Source of the DNA: Adhaeribacter soli
GTDB lineage: Bacteria; Bacteroidota; Bacteroidia; Cytophagales; Hymenobacteraceae
Reading direction: 5' to 3'
DNA length: 64,000 nt
Assembly (NCBI RefSeq): GCF_008727925.1
Contig: NZ_VTWT01000001.1
Coordinates: 248,001 to 312,000, forward strand
The notes beneath the pieces are model-generated. The model was not told the origin of the DNA, searched no databases, and saw only the letters and a list, made by a program, of their open reading frames with translations. This document shows, piece by piece, positions 55,201-62,875 of this stretch. The position numbers were made by a program, and so were the translations under genes. The number at the start of each line of letters is the position of its first letter. Position 1 is the stretch's first letter.

Positions 55201-57534
55201 AACCGGTGCATTCGTGATCTCCAGCTTAAATACCATTTCCTCATCTAAACTGCCGCCGCTACCACCGCATAAAGTGTTGTAATCATTACCGGAACCGCAG
55301 GTAGTTTGGGTACCGCTGTTAAAAGGAATACTACTGATTGGAATCGCGTTGCTGCACATTGCACCCGGAACAGGCGCTAACTTTTCCTGAACGTAAATGG
55401 TGAATTTATCATAGGAAATATCATCAGAGGTGTCGAATACCCTTAGGTAATAAGTGTTTCCCGGTATCAGGTTAGTGGTATTTATTTCACCTATTGTAAG
55501 CCAGTTGAGGGAGGCACATATAAGGGAATTCAGCGAGCTGCAGGAACCATCGAAGAGTTCCAGGTTTGGCCGGAAATTAAACTGACCAACCTGCCCGTTT
55601 TTATCTAACCCAACTACTTTAATGAGCTGGTAAGCGGAAGTAGCGGTAAATTTAAACCAGACATCATCGTTCGGGAATACAAAGCTGCCGTTGCCCCCGC
55701 AGGCCGGCAGCGACTGGGTGGAAACGGCACTGGTAGCCAATAGCGGAGTAGGGGTTGCGTTTAAAGGTTGTACCGGCAGGGCAATGGCGCCGGCGCATTC
55801 GTCGTTCTCTATCAGTTCGCTTACGCAAATGGAAAAACTACCGCTTTGCCATCCCACATTCCGGTCGTAAACCCGGATGTAATACGTTTGCCCGACCACC
55901 AGATTGGTAGCATCGATATCGAACATAATGCCGCTGGAACTATACTTGGTTTTTAAGGAAGTAAGATTGCTGCAGGAACCGGAAAATAACTCCATCACCC
56001 CGTTAAATTGGAAGGCGTTAACGCCATCCAGCACAATTTTATGGTGCGGGCTTTTCGCAACAAAACTAAACCAGACATCATCGTCGGCTACGGTAGGGTG
56101 GCGTAACGGCGAAGGGAATCTTACCCCTGGCAGCGATTGGGTGGCGTAGGCAGAAGTTCCGTTAAAAGGTATGCAGGTTTTACCCACCGTTAAGCTAATG
56201 GCATTGATGCATTCGTCATTTACCGGAGCTTTTGTGTTGGGTAGGATCTCTAGATTAAATTCGCCGCAGGGGGTTGTATTTTTTACCCGGTCTACCACAA
56301 AATAATAAATGCCATTGGTTTTCAGGGTAACCGTGCTGCTATCTACGGTTAAAGGGCTGTCTCCTACAAAGTTTATGGGACCAAAAGCAGGGTTGGGGCA
56401 ATCTTTAAAAACCGCCACGCCCAGGGCATCTGCTCCGGCATTCAGTTTGTTTAATTTTACCAGGTAAGAAACCGGCGCATTGGTAACATTCATTTTAAAG
56501 ATCATCTCTTCCCCGGTAAACTGGGGCTCCAGAAAGTGGCCGCTGAAATAATCGCCTTTTCCGCAGGTAGTTTGCGTACCACTGTTAAAGGGGACAGCCG
56601 GAATGTCGATGGCATTTCCGCAGGAGGCGCCCGCCGGTAAGGTCCGCTCTTTTACGCAAATGGTAAAGGGTCTGCTGGAAATAACGCTGGAAGTTGTAAA
56701 GGCCCGGATGTAATAAGTCTGCCCCGGAACCATGGACCCTAGTTCCATGGTATAGCCGTTCGTATTGATGGAGGTCCGGCATTTGATCGAGCTTAAGCTG
56801 TTGCAGAAATTGCCGGAAAATACTTCCATGGCCAGGTTAAAGGAATTTCCCGGCTGAATCGTAATATCATGCGCAAGCCCGGTGGCAATGAATTTATACC
56901 AGATATCGCTTACCGCACCTGTACCGCCACAAGCTGGAAGCGATTGCGTGGAATTTATAAGGTTGCCGTTTACCGGGTTGCAGGAATTGGCCGGAATTAA
57001 TTCGGTCGCCCCGTCGCAGAAATCATTTACCGGATCGGAAATACAGATGGTAAAGCTGCCCGACCCGGATCCGGATTTATAGTGGTAAACCCGGATGTAA
57101 TAAGTATTTCCCGGTACCAGGTTGGCAGGTTGGGTCATTTCAATTTGCCCGGTTGTGGCTTCATCGGTACAGGAAATAGAATTCAGGTTGGTACAGCTTC
57201 CGGAAAACAATTCCAATACCGCATCGAAGCCGGCGCTGCCGGTAACTTTAATGGCATGTTGTTTTTTAGTGGCTACAAACTTAAACCAGACATCATCGTC
57301 GGCCACGCCACCTGCCCCGCAAGCCAGTAAGGATTGGGTAGCTCCCGTTGAATTGCCGTTTACCGGGGTGCAGGCCTGGTTGGGCGTTAATAAAATAGCG
57401 CCTGCACAATCATCGTTGGCAGGAATGGTTTGCGCCGCAGCCTGAACCGATAAAATAAACGGTATTAAAAAAGCTAGTAATAAGGGGCCGCATTTCTTGG
57501 TGTGAACAGATAGGGTGAGTAGCAGTGCTTTCAT
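49228..57534 (-). CDS. Giant T9SS-secreted repeat protein, paralogue 2
   Basis: The 2,768-residue protein has the same plan as paralogue 1: signal peptide (LLLAFLIPFILSVQAAAQ), eleven PPC-like or short modules to about 1,560, Ig-like pairs and a Por tail. It has five Ig-like pairs and one single, one pair more than paralogue 1; the extra begins near SDLTVCSNAGPVPLAPTPSG. Cysteines are kept in each module, one near the start and usually one before the last strand. The last 90 residues are the same as paralogue 1 but for a few changes, while the first modules differ more. The two are a head-to-tail duplication. Confidence 0.86.
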   Translation of the reverse strand: MKALLLTLSVHTKKCGPLLLAFLIPFILSVQAAAQTIPANDDCAGAILLTPNQACTPVNGNSTGATQSLLACGAGGVADDDVWFKFVATKKQHAIKVTGSAGFDAVLELFSGSCTNLNSISCTDEATTGQIEMTQPANLVPGNTYYIRVYHYKSGSGSGSFTICISDPVNDFCDGATELIPANSCNPVNGNLINSTQSLPACGGTGAVSDIWYKFIATGLAHDITIQPGNSFNLAMEVFSGNFCNSLSSIKCRTSINTNGYTMELGSMVPGQTYYIRAFTTSSVISSRPFTICVKERTLPAGASCGNAIDIPAVPFNSGTQTTCGKGDYFSGHFLEPQFTGEEMIFKMNVTNAPVSYLVKLNKLNAGADALGVAVFKDCPNPAFGPINFVGDSPLTVDSSTVTLKTNGIYYFVVDRVKNTTPCGEFNLEILPNTKAPVNDECINAISLTVGKTCIPFNGTSAYATQSLPGVRFPSPLRHPTVADDDVWFSFVAKSPHHKIVLDGVNAFQFNGVMELFSGSCSNLTSLKTKYSSSGIMFDIDATNLVVGQTYYIRVYDRNVGWQSGSFSICVSELIENDECAGAIALPVQPLNATPTPLLATSAVSTQSLPACGGNGSFVFPNDDVWFKFTATSAYQLIKVVGLDKNGQVGQFNFRPNLELFDGSCSSLNSLICASLNWLTIGEINTTNLIPGNTYYLRVFDTSDDISYDKFTIYVQEKLAPVPGAMCSNAIPISSIPFNSGTQTTCGSGNDYNTLCGGSGGSLDEEMVFKLEITNAPVSYQISLSSQSTVKSLAVFSGCPNPSAPRGNCFSGRYFQGSKYAAITNLSDNDSIIHEIFAFTQNGNYYIVVEDSKDFASNATGTCGTFNLKVTPVSAPVNDNCANAVLLQTGAGCTPVFGTTAGASNLPGSVTCGSVRPGFTDDDVWYKFVATSPSHTITIKGTGGGFWAGGQLYRGSCTGLTPLYCDPGFNPGGTRIIQAENLVPGTTYHVNVFDQRPGYGTTGNFTICVTDGAPRPMGSVCENAVNIPSLPYNSGLQTTCGKGNNYGFFGSLVSSYQGQPGFYGYGEDMVFKFTITNAPVTYNFTLSSPTGWKVMRIYDACPIDLFNGVFDALATGPDTSANANYTFTRNGTYYIITDKWAAPNDPVCDVFRIKIDQPVYFPNDECSGAILLPVTTTCSPTRGSLALATVSKPTYCGSFDRYKDAWYKFIAPASRNVRISVSAKTSIQPQIEMFQDTCGALRSMGCPDWNMDSTLTLNYFKLVPGQTYYFRVLNNATYITRDPDFEVCVTDYPIVANSICSGAVTLPVNAPNVCNAVNGTTTGSFAEPGLQGCSGTADDNAWYKFTATQANHRVQVKGAIGFDPVVEMFTGSCGTFTPVACADNTTVGLTENLDVNGLTIGQTYFVRVYHQLPEYGSGNFSICVQERPLPPINDQCVNAITLAADTICNPVTGTVLNATESLRGCSGTAATDVWYKFTALGPENTITVTNTGDADLVTELLSNSCSAPNSVMCRDTAVASGNEIIKFAGATVGNTYYVRVYAYNQAITNGDFTICVKTNSVRSVIPVAPALSVFCAGEKFRLPFQVFGLFTFANTFQAQLSDSAGNFSSSPVIVGSIATAVSDTLDITLPANSKKSSLYKIRIIGTSPAYTSPVQVPVTINAIPNAPSYVAPPEYCLGETIAPLRATGSNIRWYADAQLNQLLHSGLTFTPPQLTDTTTYYLTQTTTGCESLPAIIKVIVKPRPNTFFAGLDSVYCASTQPITLTPTVAGGTFSGGLVFGNTFIPALSGNHTITYTLTQNGCTATETRKVKVKPSPPALTGGNQTICSGSSVQIGMTPSAGFSYAWTPVAGLSNPLIANPVFTGVNPNAQNDTVVKVLHVTDLVNGCTSTSYLKIVVKGVAPITLPASQSVCADRLPMQLSTSPVGGNWSGNGISATGLFDPFMAGLGRHKLIYTIQQNGCTRSDSTFVTVTPTPLARAGRDTTICAGNSVTLGVPVVAGYAYQWSPGTFLDNPAAAQPVFQSIAVSIPTTFVKTLTVTNTSTGCTSTSQVQITVNPLPVVNAGPDVSLCANAGIYQLNGRPLGGTWTGSASISGTAFDPAMAPVGINRLAYTFDLNGCAVTDSVNITVLAAPMAFAGKDSTICSGEGIALGTAPVSGVAYQWSPVTGLSNPFISNPAFSLPNHTVQNDTLVKVLTATNFATGCISRDSVTIIVKPMPVVSAGSDLTVCSNAGPVPLAPTPSGGSWSGSPAVNGSVFDPAVATIGLHHLAYTFSANGCTVTDSLLVTVRPAPVANAGADATICSGETIQLGSAGLPGFSYSWLPANGLNNVNISNPTFTQSNHTVQADTVIKVLTVTNLATNCSSTDTVQIIVKPVPVVSAGANASVCANSGLYQLTPTPAGGTWNGSPHVTGNTFDPLTAGAGLHKLVYTFISNGCTVKDSIEIMVKPTPVALAGSDQIICSGATITLGSSPTPGYGYIWSPATGLSNNQLSNPTFTHTNFNPLADTLIKVLRVTDFATGCSSTDSVRIIVKPNPVIAAVKDTTVCISAGMLTLSGSPSGGTWSGSNALNGNSFNLTAAGAGKHPLVYTFNQNGCPASTTTTVTIQAVPAKPVINLINLDSLGSSVTGTTYQWLLNGKALTANAPGIKPKEYGMYRVIVWNALCISDTSAAYHYQPVDLPLQPEGFRLYPNPSAGKTKLEFRQPGTQAVNLTIFDSIGRPFYKKRLLANAQGIINEELQLRSLRNGIYLLQLTDGSKTWIKKLVIEK

Positions 57535-57890
57535 GCAGTTTTATTTTAGACCAGGGATAAGTAGATCCTCTCAAAACAAGCAGACAAGCAAAACAACCGG
57601 ATGGTTGTATGGCATTATAACTTTTATAACCCTTTCCGGAGGAATTTTGCTTTTAAATTTCCTCTTGCTTCTTTGGAAGAAATTTTGCCTAACTTTTTTT
57701 AAGCGTGCAGGTAAATATAACAATAGTGTTGTGAAATACCACCCTGTTAAGAAAATGGAATGCCACTGCCTGCCTTGAACTTCCGTAAAAGCTGCCGCGC
57801 ATACGTTTAAAAAAAATAAAGGTTTATGAAAAGAATGGCTTAAACTTGTGAACGCATATTTCTTTTTATTTAACCTGATAAAATGTTACC
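57535..57890. other. Divergent gap between giant gene 2 and the hydrolase
   Basis: It holds the shared GCCATACAACC...TTTTGAGA block on the minus strand (57570-57620). No clear -7 box was found for the hydrolase. No gene. Confidence 0.5.
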
Positions 57891-58700
57891 ATGGAAGTAC
57901 TTAAAAGAAATAACGTTACCGTAACGGGCAGGGGAGAAACGCCAATGCTGTTTGCGCATGGCTACGGCTGTGACCAGAACATGTGGCGCTATATCACGCC
58001 GGCCTTCGAAAACAACTACAAGATCATCCTCTTCGACCATGTTGGCTTCGGAAATTCCGATGTATCGGATTACACTACCCAAAAATACCACTCCCTGCAA
58101 GGCTATGCCGACGATATGCTGGAGATCTGCCGGGCTTTAAACCTGAAAGATGTTATTTTTGTCGGCCATTCGGTCAGCGCTATTATTGGCGTACTGGCTG
58201 CCATTAAAGCCCCGGAAATTTTCCAGAAACTGGTACTCATCGGCCCGTCGCCGCGCTACATAAACGACCCGGGTTATACCGGCGGCTTCGGTCGCGAACA
58301 AATAACCGGCCTGCTCGAATCCCTGGACAGCAATTACCTGGCCTGGGCCGCGGCCATAGCGCCCCTGATCATGGGCAACGCCGGCCGCCCGGAACTGAGC
58401 GAAGAACTGGCAGCCAGCTTCTGCCGGAGCCACCCCGAAATAGCCCGCAATTTTGCCTACCTCACGTTCCTTTCCGATAACCGCGCCGACCTGCAAAAAC
58501 TTCAGACCAAATCGCTGATCCTGCAGTGCCAGGAAGATGTGATCGCGCCAATGGAAGTAGGGCAGTACATGCACCAGAACCTAAAGGACAGTGATTTGGT
58601 GGTATTGAATGCCACCGGGCATTGCCCGAATTTAAGCGCGCCGGAAGAAACCATTGCTGCCATGAAAGCATTTTTACAGGCCGAAACGGTAGCTAAATAA
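57891..58700 (+). CDS. RsbQ-like alpha/beta hydrolase
   Basis: The 269-residue protein matches RsbQ/KAI2 in size and motifs: MLFAHGYGCDQNMWRYITPAF, ILFDHVGFGNSDVSDY, the nucleophile Ser in VGHSVSAIIG, Asp in LILQCQEDVIAP and His in ATGHCPNLSAPEE. RsbQ works with the phosphatase RsbP in the Bacillus stress pathway; in other bacteria the partner varies. Here a small STAS/SpoIIAA-like gene follows 51 bp on. The ligand is unknown. Confidence 0.92.
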   Translation: MEVLKRNNVTVTGRGETPMLFAHGYGCDQNMWRYITPAFENNYKIILFDHVGFGNSDVSDYTTQKYHSLQGYADDMLEICRALNLKDVIFVGHSVSAIIGVLAAIKAPEIFQKLVLIGPSPRYINDPGYTGGFGREQITGLLESLDSNYLAWAAAIAPLIMGNAGRPELSEELAASFCRSHPEIARNFAYLTFLSDNRADLQKLQTKSLILQCQEDVIAPMEVGQYMHQNLKDSDLVVLNATGHCPNLSAPEETIAAMKAFLQAETVAK

Positions 58701-58751
58701 GAGAAAAAGTACGTTCAGGTCCTATTCTGAAAATGGAGGAAAGGTGTTGCG

Positions 58752-59156
58752 ATGAACAAAAAGGAATTAAAGAAGGCGAATGGCGATGTATTTTTCCAGG
58801 CGGAGCGCAAGGCCGGTAATTCCTATATTCAGGTAAACTGGATCGGTATTCAGTCCTTAGAAACCATTATGATGGGGGCAGGGCAGCTGCTGAACATGCT
58901 CCGGGAATTACCCTGCTCGGCCATTCTGAACAACAACCTGGAGTTGATTGGCCCCTGGGAAGATGGCGCTTTTTACCTGGGCAGCAGCTGGGCGCCCAAA
59001 GCCCGGAACCTGGGCGTAGAATATTTTGCGCACGTTTTAGCACCCGGCATTTACGGCAAAAGGTCCTTTCAGCGGTTCGATCAACTCGCCCGGCACCAGT
59101 TCCGGATCGAGACCTTTGAAACAAACAAGGAAGCCGAAACCTGGCTACAGGAGTAA
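58752..59156 (+). CDS. STAS/SpoIIAA-like protein next to the RsbQ homologue
   Basis: The 134-residue protein reads SYIQVNWIGIQSLETIMMGA, LPCSAILNNNLELIGPWEDG and YFAHVLAPGIYGKRSFQRFD, ending EIETFETNKEAETWLQE-like. The layout of alternating strands and helices with a C-terminal EAxxWL is that of SpoIIAA-like STAS domains common in Bacteroidota. With the hydrolase it may form a small sensing pair. I am not sure of the family. Confidence 0.68.
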   Translation: MNKKELKKANGDVFFQAERKAGNSYIQVNWIGIQSLETIMMGAGQLLNMLRELPCSAILNNNLELIGPWEDGAFYLGSSWAPKARNLGVEYFAHVLAPGIYGKRSFQRFDQLARHQFRIETFETNKEAETWLQE

Positions 59157-59528
59157 TTTTGTAGGCTATCTTTTCAATATCCTGGTCCTGGAGAGCGCCA
59201 GTAAAACAGCTTGTCGCGGTTAGCAGAAACGCAAATGCTATGGTTTACTGCTCAAAAACTGCTCGGTTTATTCACTCTTTTCAATTCATTACTTGCGTTT
59301 GGTATAGCTCACCGATTCGTCAGTTAAAGCAGACGGCAATGAAGGGGTGCTATTGAAGTTTAGCGTTAGGGCATTCATTTTAATCAGCTTTTAAATCCTT
59401 TCATAAAGCTCAGTCAGTGGTTGTTTATGCTGGATATGGTTTTATTCTTTGATGTTAAATTGCCAGGTTCTTCCTCTCACTGTTGTTACGTGTTTTTACT
59501 ATAACCGTCAGGGTAAGCCAATTTATTT
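59157..59528. other. Intergenic region, no gene seen
   Basis: It is 370 bp of mixed composition, with no frame of note, no tRNA and no strong hairpin. Confidence 0.5.
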
Positions 59529-59695
59529 GGTCATCCCGGGCAAAAGTGAGCGCGAGGGGAGCGCGAAACCTGCGAGCGTAGCTCTGAGGGAGCGTATAAG
59601 GCCAGAGGTTAAAGTTTAATCGGTAAAACAAATCTAGCTACGTTCGCTTTGTCATAGAAGTATTTAAAAGTTTCTTCGACAAGCTCAGAATGACC
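59529..59695. repeat. GGTCAT...ATGACC inverted-repeat element
   Basis: The left end begins GGTCATCCCGGGCAAAAGTG and the right end is the complement of GGTCATTCTGAGCTTGTCGA, matching the ends of the element at 28343-28463. The inside has GCGCGAGGGGAGCGCG and no gene. Confidence 0.65.
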
Positions 59696-59914
59696 TGAAT
59701 TCTTCTTAGCCTTACAGCTATGGATCTTTTACCATTAACAATATTTTAGCCTGCTTTTACCAGACTAGTAATTCTTTATGAGGCTCTTGGAAATCCTTAC
59801 AGCAGAAAAAGCTATAGAACACGCCTGAAAAAGTAAGCCCCACTCAATTCCCGGAAAATATTTCTTCGACCTTGCAACAAATTATCCCTTCAGCCAATCT
59901 TACTTTCAGAAAAC

Positions 59915-59949
59915 GAAATATACCGGAGGCTGCAGCTCCGGTATATTTC
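59915..59949. repeat. Near-perfect palindrome before the duplicated lipoprotein gene
   Basis: GAAATATACCGGAG (59915-59928) pairs with CTCCGGTATATTTC (59936-59949) around GCTGCAG. It lies 27 bp upstream of the start codon, so the repeat would be in the promoter or leader. Confidence 0.75.
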
Positions 59950-59975
59950 TGAACCTTATTATTTAAGCTACAACT

Positions 59976-60680
59976 ATGAAAAAGAATACTTTAAACATGG
60001 CCGGAGCGCTGCGGAGCGGAGTCGCTATGCTGGCTTTCCTGGTAACCGCTTCCTTGTCGGGTTGCGAAAGAGGCTGCGGCGATATTGAGCCCACACCCGA
60101 TATTTTACCTTGCGAAACCCTGGTTACCGTAGAATCGGCTTCCTGTGCGAGCGGCGCTTTTCAAAACCAATGGCTGAAACTCGATAACGGGGAGTGGCTG
60201 CAGCCATTCGAAAACCAGACCCATATTACCGGCATTCAGCCCGGCCAGCGTTACCGGATCGGCTACGAAGTTATGAAACGCGACAAACGCTACGACGGCC
60301 AGGTAGTTTGCTTAGCCCTGCCGCCGGCCGGAAAAGCTATCCGTATACTGTGCATGACGCCGGTAGATGATACGGGTGCCGGTTGCGATACCTACGTAAC
60401 GGCCCGGAAAGTAAACTGCAGCGTAGGCGCCTGGCAGGATACCTGGCTGCAACTCGATAACGGCCGGTACCTGCAGCCCTGGCACAACGGTACCGGCGTA
60501 GCCCAACTAAGCGAAGGAGCCCGCTACAAGATCGGCTACAGCCAAATGGCCAAAGATTCCCGTTACGACAACGTGGTTGTTTGTGCAGCAATGCCTACCG
60601 ATACCATGGCCTGGCACCCGACCGTAGTTTCGGTAAACTGCCTGGAAGCAGTTACTGCCGCCGGCGCTACCGGAAAGTAA
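59976..60680 (+). CDS. Lipoprotein with a duplicated three-Cys domain
   Basis: The 234-residue protein has a lipoprotein signal (MLAFLVTASLSGC, Cys29). Two copies of an 80-residue domain follow. Copy 1 (about 45-115): CETLVTVESASC, GAFQNQWLKLDNGEWLQPF, GQRYRIGYEVMKRDKRYDG, VVCLA. Copy 2 (about 135-205): CDTYVTARKVNC, GAWQDTWLQLDNGRYLQPW, GARYKIGYSQMAKDSRYDN, VVCAA. Each has three cysteines at matching places and the W-L-x-L-D-N-G-x-x-L-Q-P core. I do not recognise the fold. It is probably on the outer membrane. Confidence 0.82.
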   Translation: MKKNTLNMAGALRSGVAMLAFLVTASLSGCERGCGDIEPTPDILPCETLVTVESASCASGAFQNQWLKLDNGEWLQPFENQTHITGIQPGQRYRIGYEVMKRDKRYDGQVVCLALPPAGKAIRILCMTPVDDTGAGCDTYVTARKVNCSVGAWQDTWLQLDNGRYLQPWHNGTGVAQLSEGARYKIGYSQMAKDSRYDNVVVCAAMPTDTMAWHPTVVSVNCLEAVTAAGATGK

Positions 60681-60705
60681 TAAATTCCGGAAATCAGTAA
60701 CCGGA

Positions 60706-60974
60706 TTGTCTGAACACGATTTTAGGGATTATTAAGATGAACAGGATTCGATTCCGAAAGGAAATAATTCGAATTCAGAAGCGAGGCTTGCTCAAAAACG
60801 AGGAGATTGCGGAAGACCGGTGAAAGCTTTGAAATGAAAGCTGAGCTTAAATCAGCAGTTTCGGCTACCTTTTAATTTCTCTTCTTGTTCTTTCCGCTCC
60901 GAGCTTTGATCTGTAGTAACTCTTACGGCGAAAAATCATGTAAATCAATTTAATCCTTAAAATCGTGTTCAGAA
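60706..60974. mobile_element. MITE-like element E3 with terminal inverted repeats
   Basis: The left end TTGTCTGAACACGATTTTAG and the right end (TTAAAATCGTGTTCAGAAA) are inverted. It resembles E1 in length (269 bp) and ends, and has CCGAAAG...GAGCGGAAAG-like blocks inside. It starts 26 bp after the lipoprotein stop. Confidence 0.7.
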
Positions 60975-60975
60975 A

Positions 60976-61004
60976 AAAACGCCTGCACCTATTGCAGGCG
61001 TTTT
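60976..61004 (-). terminator. Terminator of the DUF748 gene
   Basis: AAAACGCCTGCA and TGCAGGCGTTTT form a perfect 12-bp stem with a 5-base loop; a T-run follows on the minus strand. It touches the end of E3. Confidence 0.9.
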
Positions 61005-61029
61005 CTTTTCGACCGAAGCGCTTACCTGA

Positions 61030-62112
61030 TCATTTGCCGCCGATTTTACCTTCAATCCCTTTGTTAAAGGCTTTGATAAAAGCGTTCCGGAGTAAGTTCT
61101 TAAACGTTTTCCAGTTGTCGGTATCCGGGTGGTTTACGTTGCCTTCTATGGGAACCACGGTCGCGATCTGGCCAACTTTTTTATCGGGGTTATTTTTGTC
61201 TTTTTCTTTGTTTTCCAGTACCCGGCCCAGTAATCCGATCACGGCTTCTTTGGCCGCGCTAAGAACGCCGCCTTCTTCTTTGTCTTTCTTCCAGTTAAGC
61301 ACTTTCACGTTCTCGAAGAAGGGTTTAAAGTAGCCTTTCAGATAGCCGTTGGTTATCTCCATTTCGGTGTACATGTCCATATTGCCGGCTTCTACGTCGA
61401 ACTTACCATACTCTTTAATGAAGCCGTTCAGACTGGTCAGGTTCACGCCGGTAAGCGAAGCGTTCAGGTTCAGGTCCGGGATTTTCTTTAAGGGATTTAC
61501 CTGCATATCGCCTTTTAATTTGCCGCCGCCAATGGAAGTTCCGGAAAATACGACGCTGGCCGGAAGCTTTTTGGCCACTTTTTCTACGTTGGCCAGGTTG
61601 AAAGCTGTAAGCTGCAGGTTCTGCACGTGAAATTTAACGTCCGGACTGGCAGAAAAATCCATGTACGCCACGCGGCCGTTATTTACCGTCAGGCGGTTGA
61701 TGGTAATGGGCATTAAGTCTTTTACGGTTTTGGTCCAGTGCTCGCGGGTGGGTTCATGGGCCGGGGCTGCGCCTTCCACCACGTTAATTACCGGGTTTTC
61801 CAGAACAACTTCTCCCACCAGACGCCCTTTAAACAAAGATTTCCATTCAATGGAAAGATCGGTGCACTTGATCCGGAGGAAGGGGTAGTTTTTGTTGCCT
61901 TTTTCTTCAATTAAATAAAGGCTGTCGAGAGAGTAAGCGCCGCGGTAAAGGGCAATGTCCACATCGGTCACGTAACCGGTATAGCCCGGAAGTTCATCCA
62001 GCGTCTTATTTACGTAATGCTTTACAAGGGTAGGAAGGAACAGCCGGAAAATAACCAGCAACAGCACGATCGTCAGCAGGATTTTGGTGGTATTGCTTAG
62101 CGTTTTAAACAT
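61030..62112 (-). CDS. DUF748 (AsmA-like) envelope protein
   Basis: The 360-residue protein has one N-terminal TM (ILLTIVLLLVIFRLFLPTLV) and then repeated beta strands: YVTDVDIALYRGAYSLDSLY, VVLENPVINVVEG, LTVNNGRVAYMDFSA, GKLKGDMQVNPLKKIPDLNL. These are the marks of DUF748 in the AsmA-like group of bridge proteins for lipid transport between membranes. The C-terminal part (AAKEAVIGLLGRVLENKEKD) is helical and charged. The lipid role is from family, not from this sequence. Confidence 0.82.
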   Translation of the reverse strand: MFKTLSNTTKILLTIVLLLVIFRLFLPTLVKHYVNKTLDELPGYTGYVTDVDIALYRGAYSLDSLYLIEEKGNKNYPFLRIKCTDLSIEWKSLFKGRLVGEVVLENPVINVVEGAAPAHEPTREHWTKTVKDLMPITINRLTVNNGRVAYMDFSASPDVKFHVQNLQLTAFNLANVEKVAKKLPASVVFSGTSIGGGKLKGDMQVNPLKKIPDLNLNASLTGVNLTSLNGFIKEYGKFDVEAGNMDMYTEMEITNGYLKGYFKPFFENVKVLNWKKDKEEGGVLSAAKEAVIGLLGRVLENKEKDKNNPDKKVGQIATVVPIEGNVNHPDTDNWKTFKNLLRNAFIKAFNKGIEGKIGGK

Positions 62113-62278
62113 CGGAAACAGATGAATTAAATTAAAACCAGCATAAATGCAGTTCTATACGCGAAGCAGCGATAAATTGATTATGAAGGTAGTATTCCCG
62201 CTGTTTAGCGAAGCGCAGCTTGCAGGAAGGAAATAAAAATCCCGCCAATTCCAAGGTTGATTCATTCTATCTAACGAC

Positions 62279-62371
62279 TATCCCCTTGAGGGGATTATAG
62301 GGGTGTTAAAACGTTATTTGATAAAATCAGCAGGTGTAAACACCCCTCATACTCCCCTCAAAGGGAGAATC
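62279..62371. repeat. CCCCTNNAGGGG-type inverted pair
   Basis: The left arm TATCCCCTTGAGGGGATTAT with AGGGGTGTT (62279-62307) is inverted to AACACCCCTCATACTCCCCT and CAAAGGGAGA (62339-62370). It resembles a small element of about 95 bp. The rest of 62113-62512 has no gene. Confidence 0.65.
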
Positions 62372-62512
62372 AGCCAGAATGAAATAGTCCTACCGCAAGT
62401 CCGGGAATTACCAGAATTTGGGGATTTTAATTTAAAGAACCCTATCGGATGAAGATTTTTTACCGGAAAAACCTCGCATGCTGAAGCAGCTTTCCGTTTT
62501 AAAGGCGGTAAA

Positions 62513-62875
62513 CTATTTGGTGCCTTCCAGTTCAAACGTAACGCCTTCCACCGTTTTGGTTTGCTTTTCGATGGGTCGGTCTAAAATGATTTTCAGGCCC
62601 TTGCGGGTTTGTTCCAGTTCCATGGAAGCATAGTTGCCGGAGGCGTCGGTAAAGCTGGTTTCGAAGAGCTGCGTGGTATCCTGCGGGCCGGCTAATTTGT
62701 ACACGTAGCGGTATTTATCCAGACCCGTAAGGTACATTTCGTAAACCAGCGATTTGCCTTTTACTTCGGTAAGTACTTCGCTCCGGATCTTATCGGTTTT
62801 CTCCAGTCCTTCGCAACCGGTTATCATCGAAAAAACAAAAGTAAGGAGCAGGAGGGATTTAAAGGTTTTCAGCAT
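62513..62875 (-). CDS. Small lipoprotein
   Basis: The 120-residue protein has a lipoprotein signal (LLLLTFVFSMITGC, Cys21) and a beta-rich body: KSLVYEMYLTGLDKYRYVYK, ASGNYASMELEQTRKGLKII and TKTVEGVTFELEG. I do not recognise a family. It stands alone, convergent to nothing near. Confidence 0.72.
   Translation of the reverse strand: MLKTFKSLLLLTFVFSMITGCEGLEKTDKIRSEVLTEVKGKSLVYEMYLTGLDKYRYVYKLAGPQDTTQLFETSFTDASGNYASMELEQTRKGLKIILDRPIEKQTKTVEGVTFELEGTK

Noticed and set aside
59157-59528. tRNA or other structured RNA in the gap after the RsbQ pair
   Set aside because: No cloverleaf arms, T-loop or strong stem could be found by eye.
62347-62535. 62-codon minus-strand frame after the small lipoprotein
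   Set aside because: It lies over an inverted-repeat element and the lipoprotein stop; no family features.
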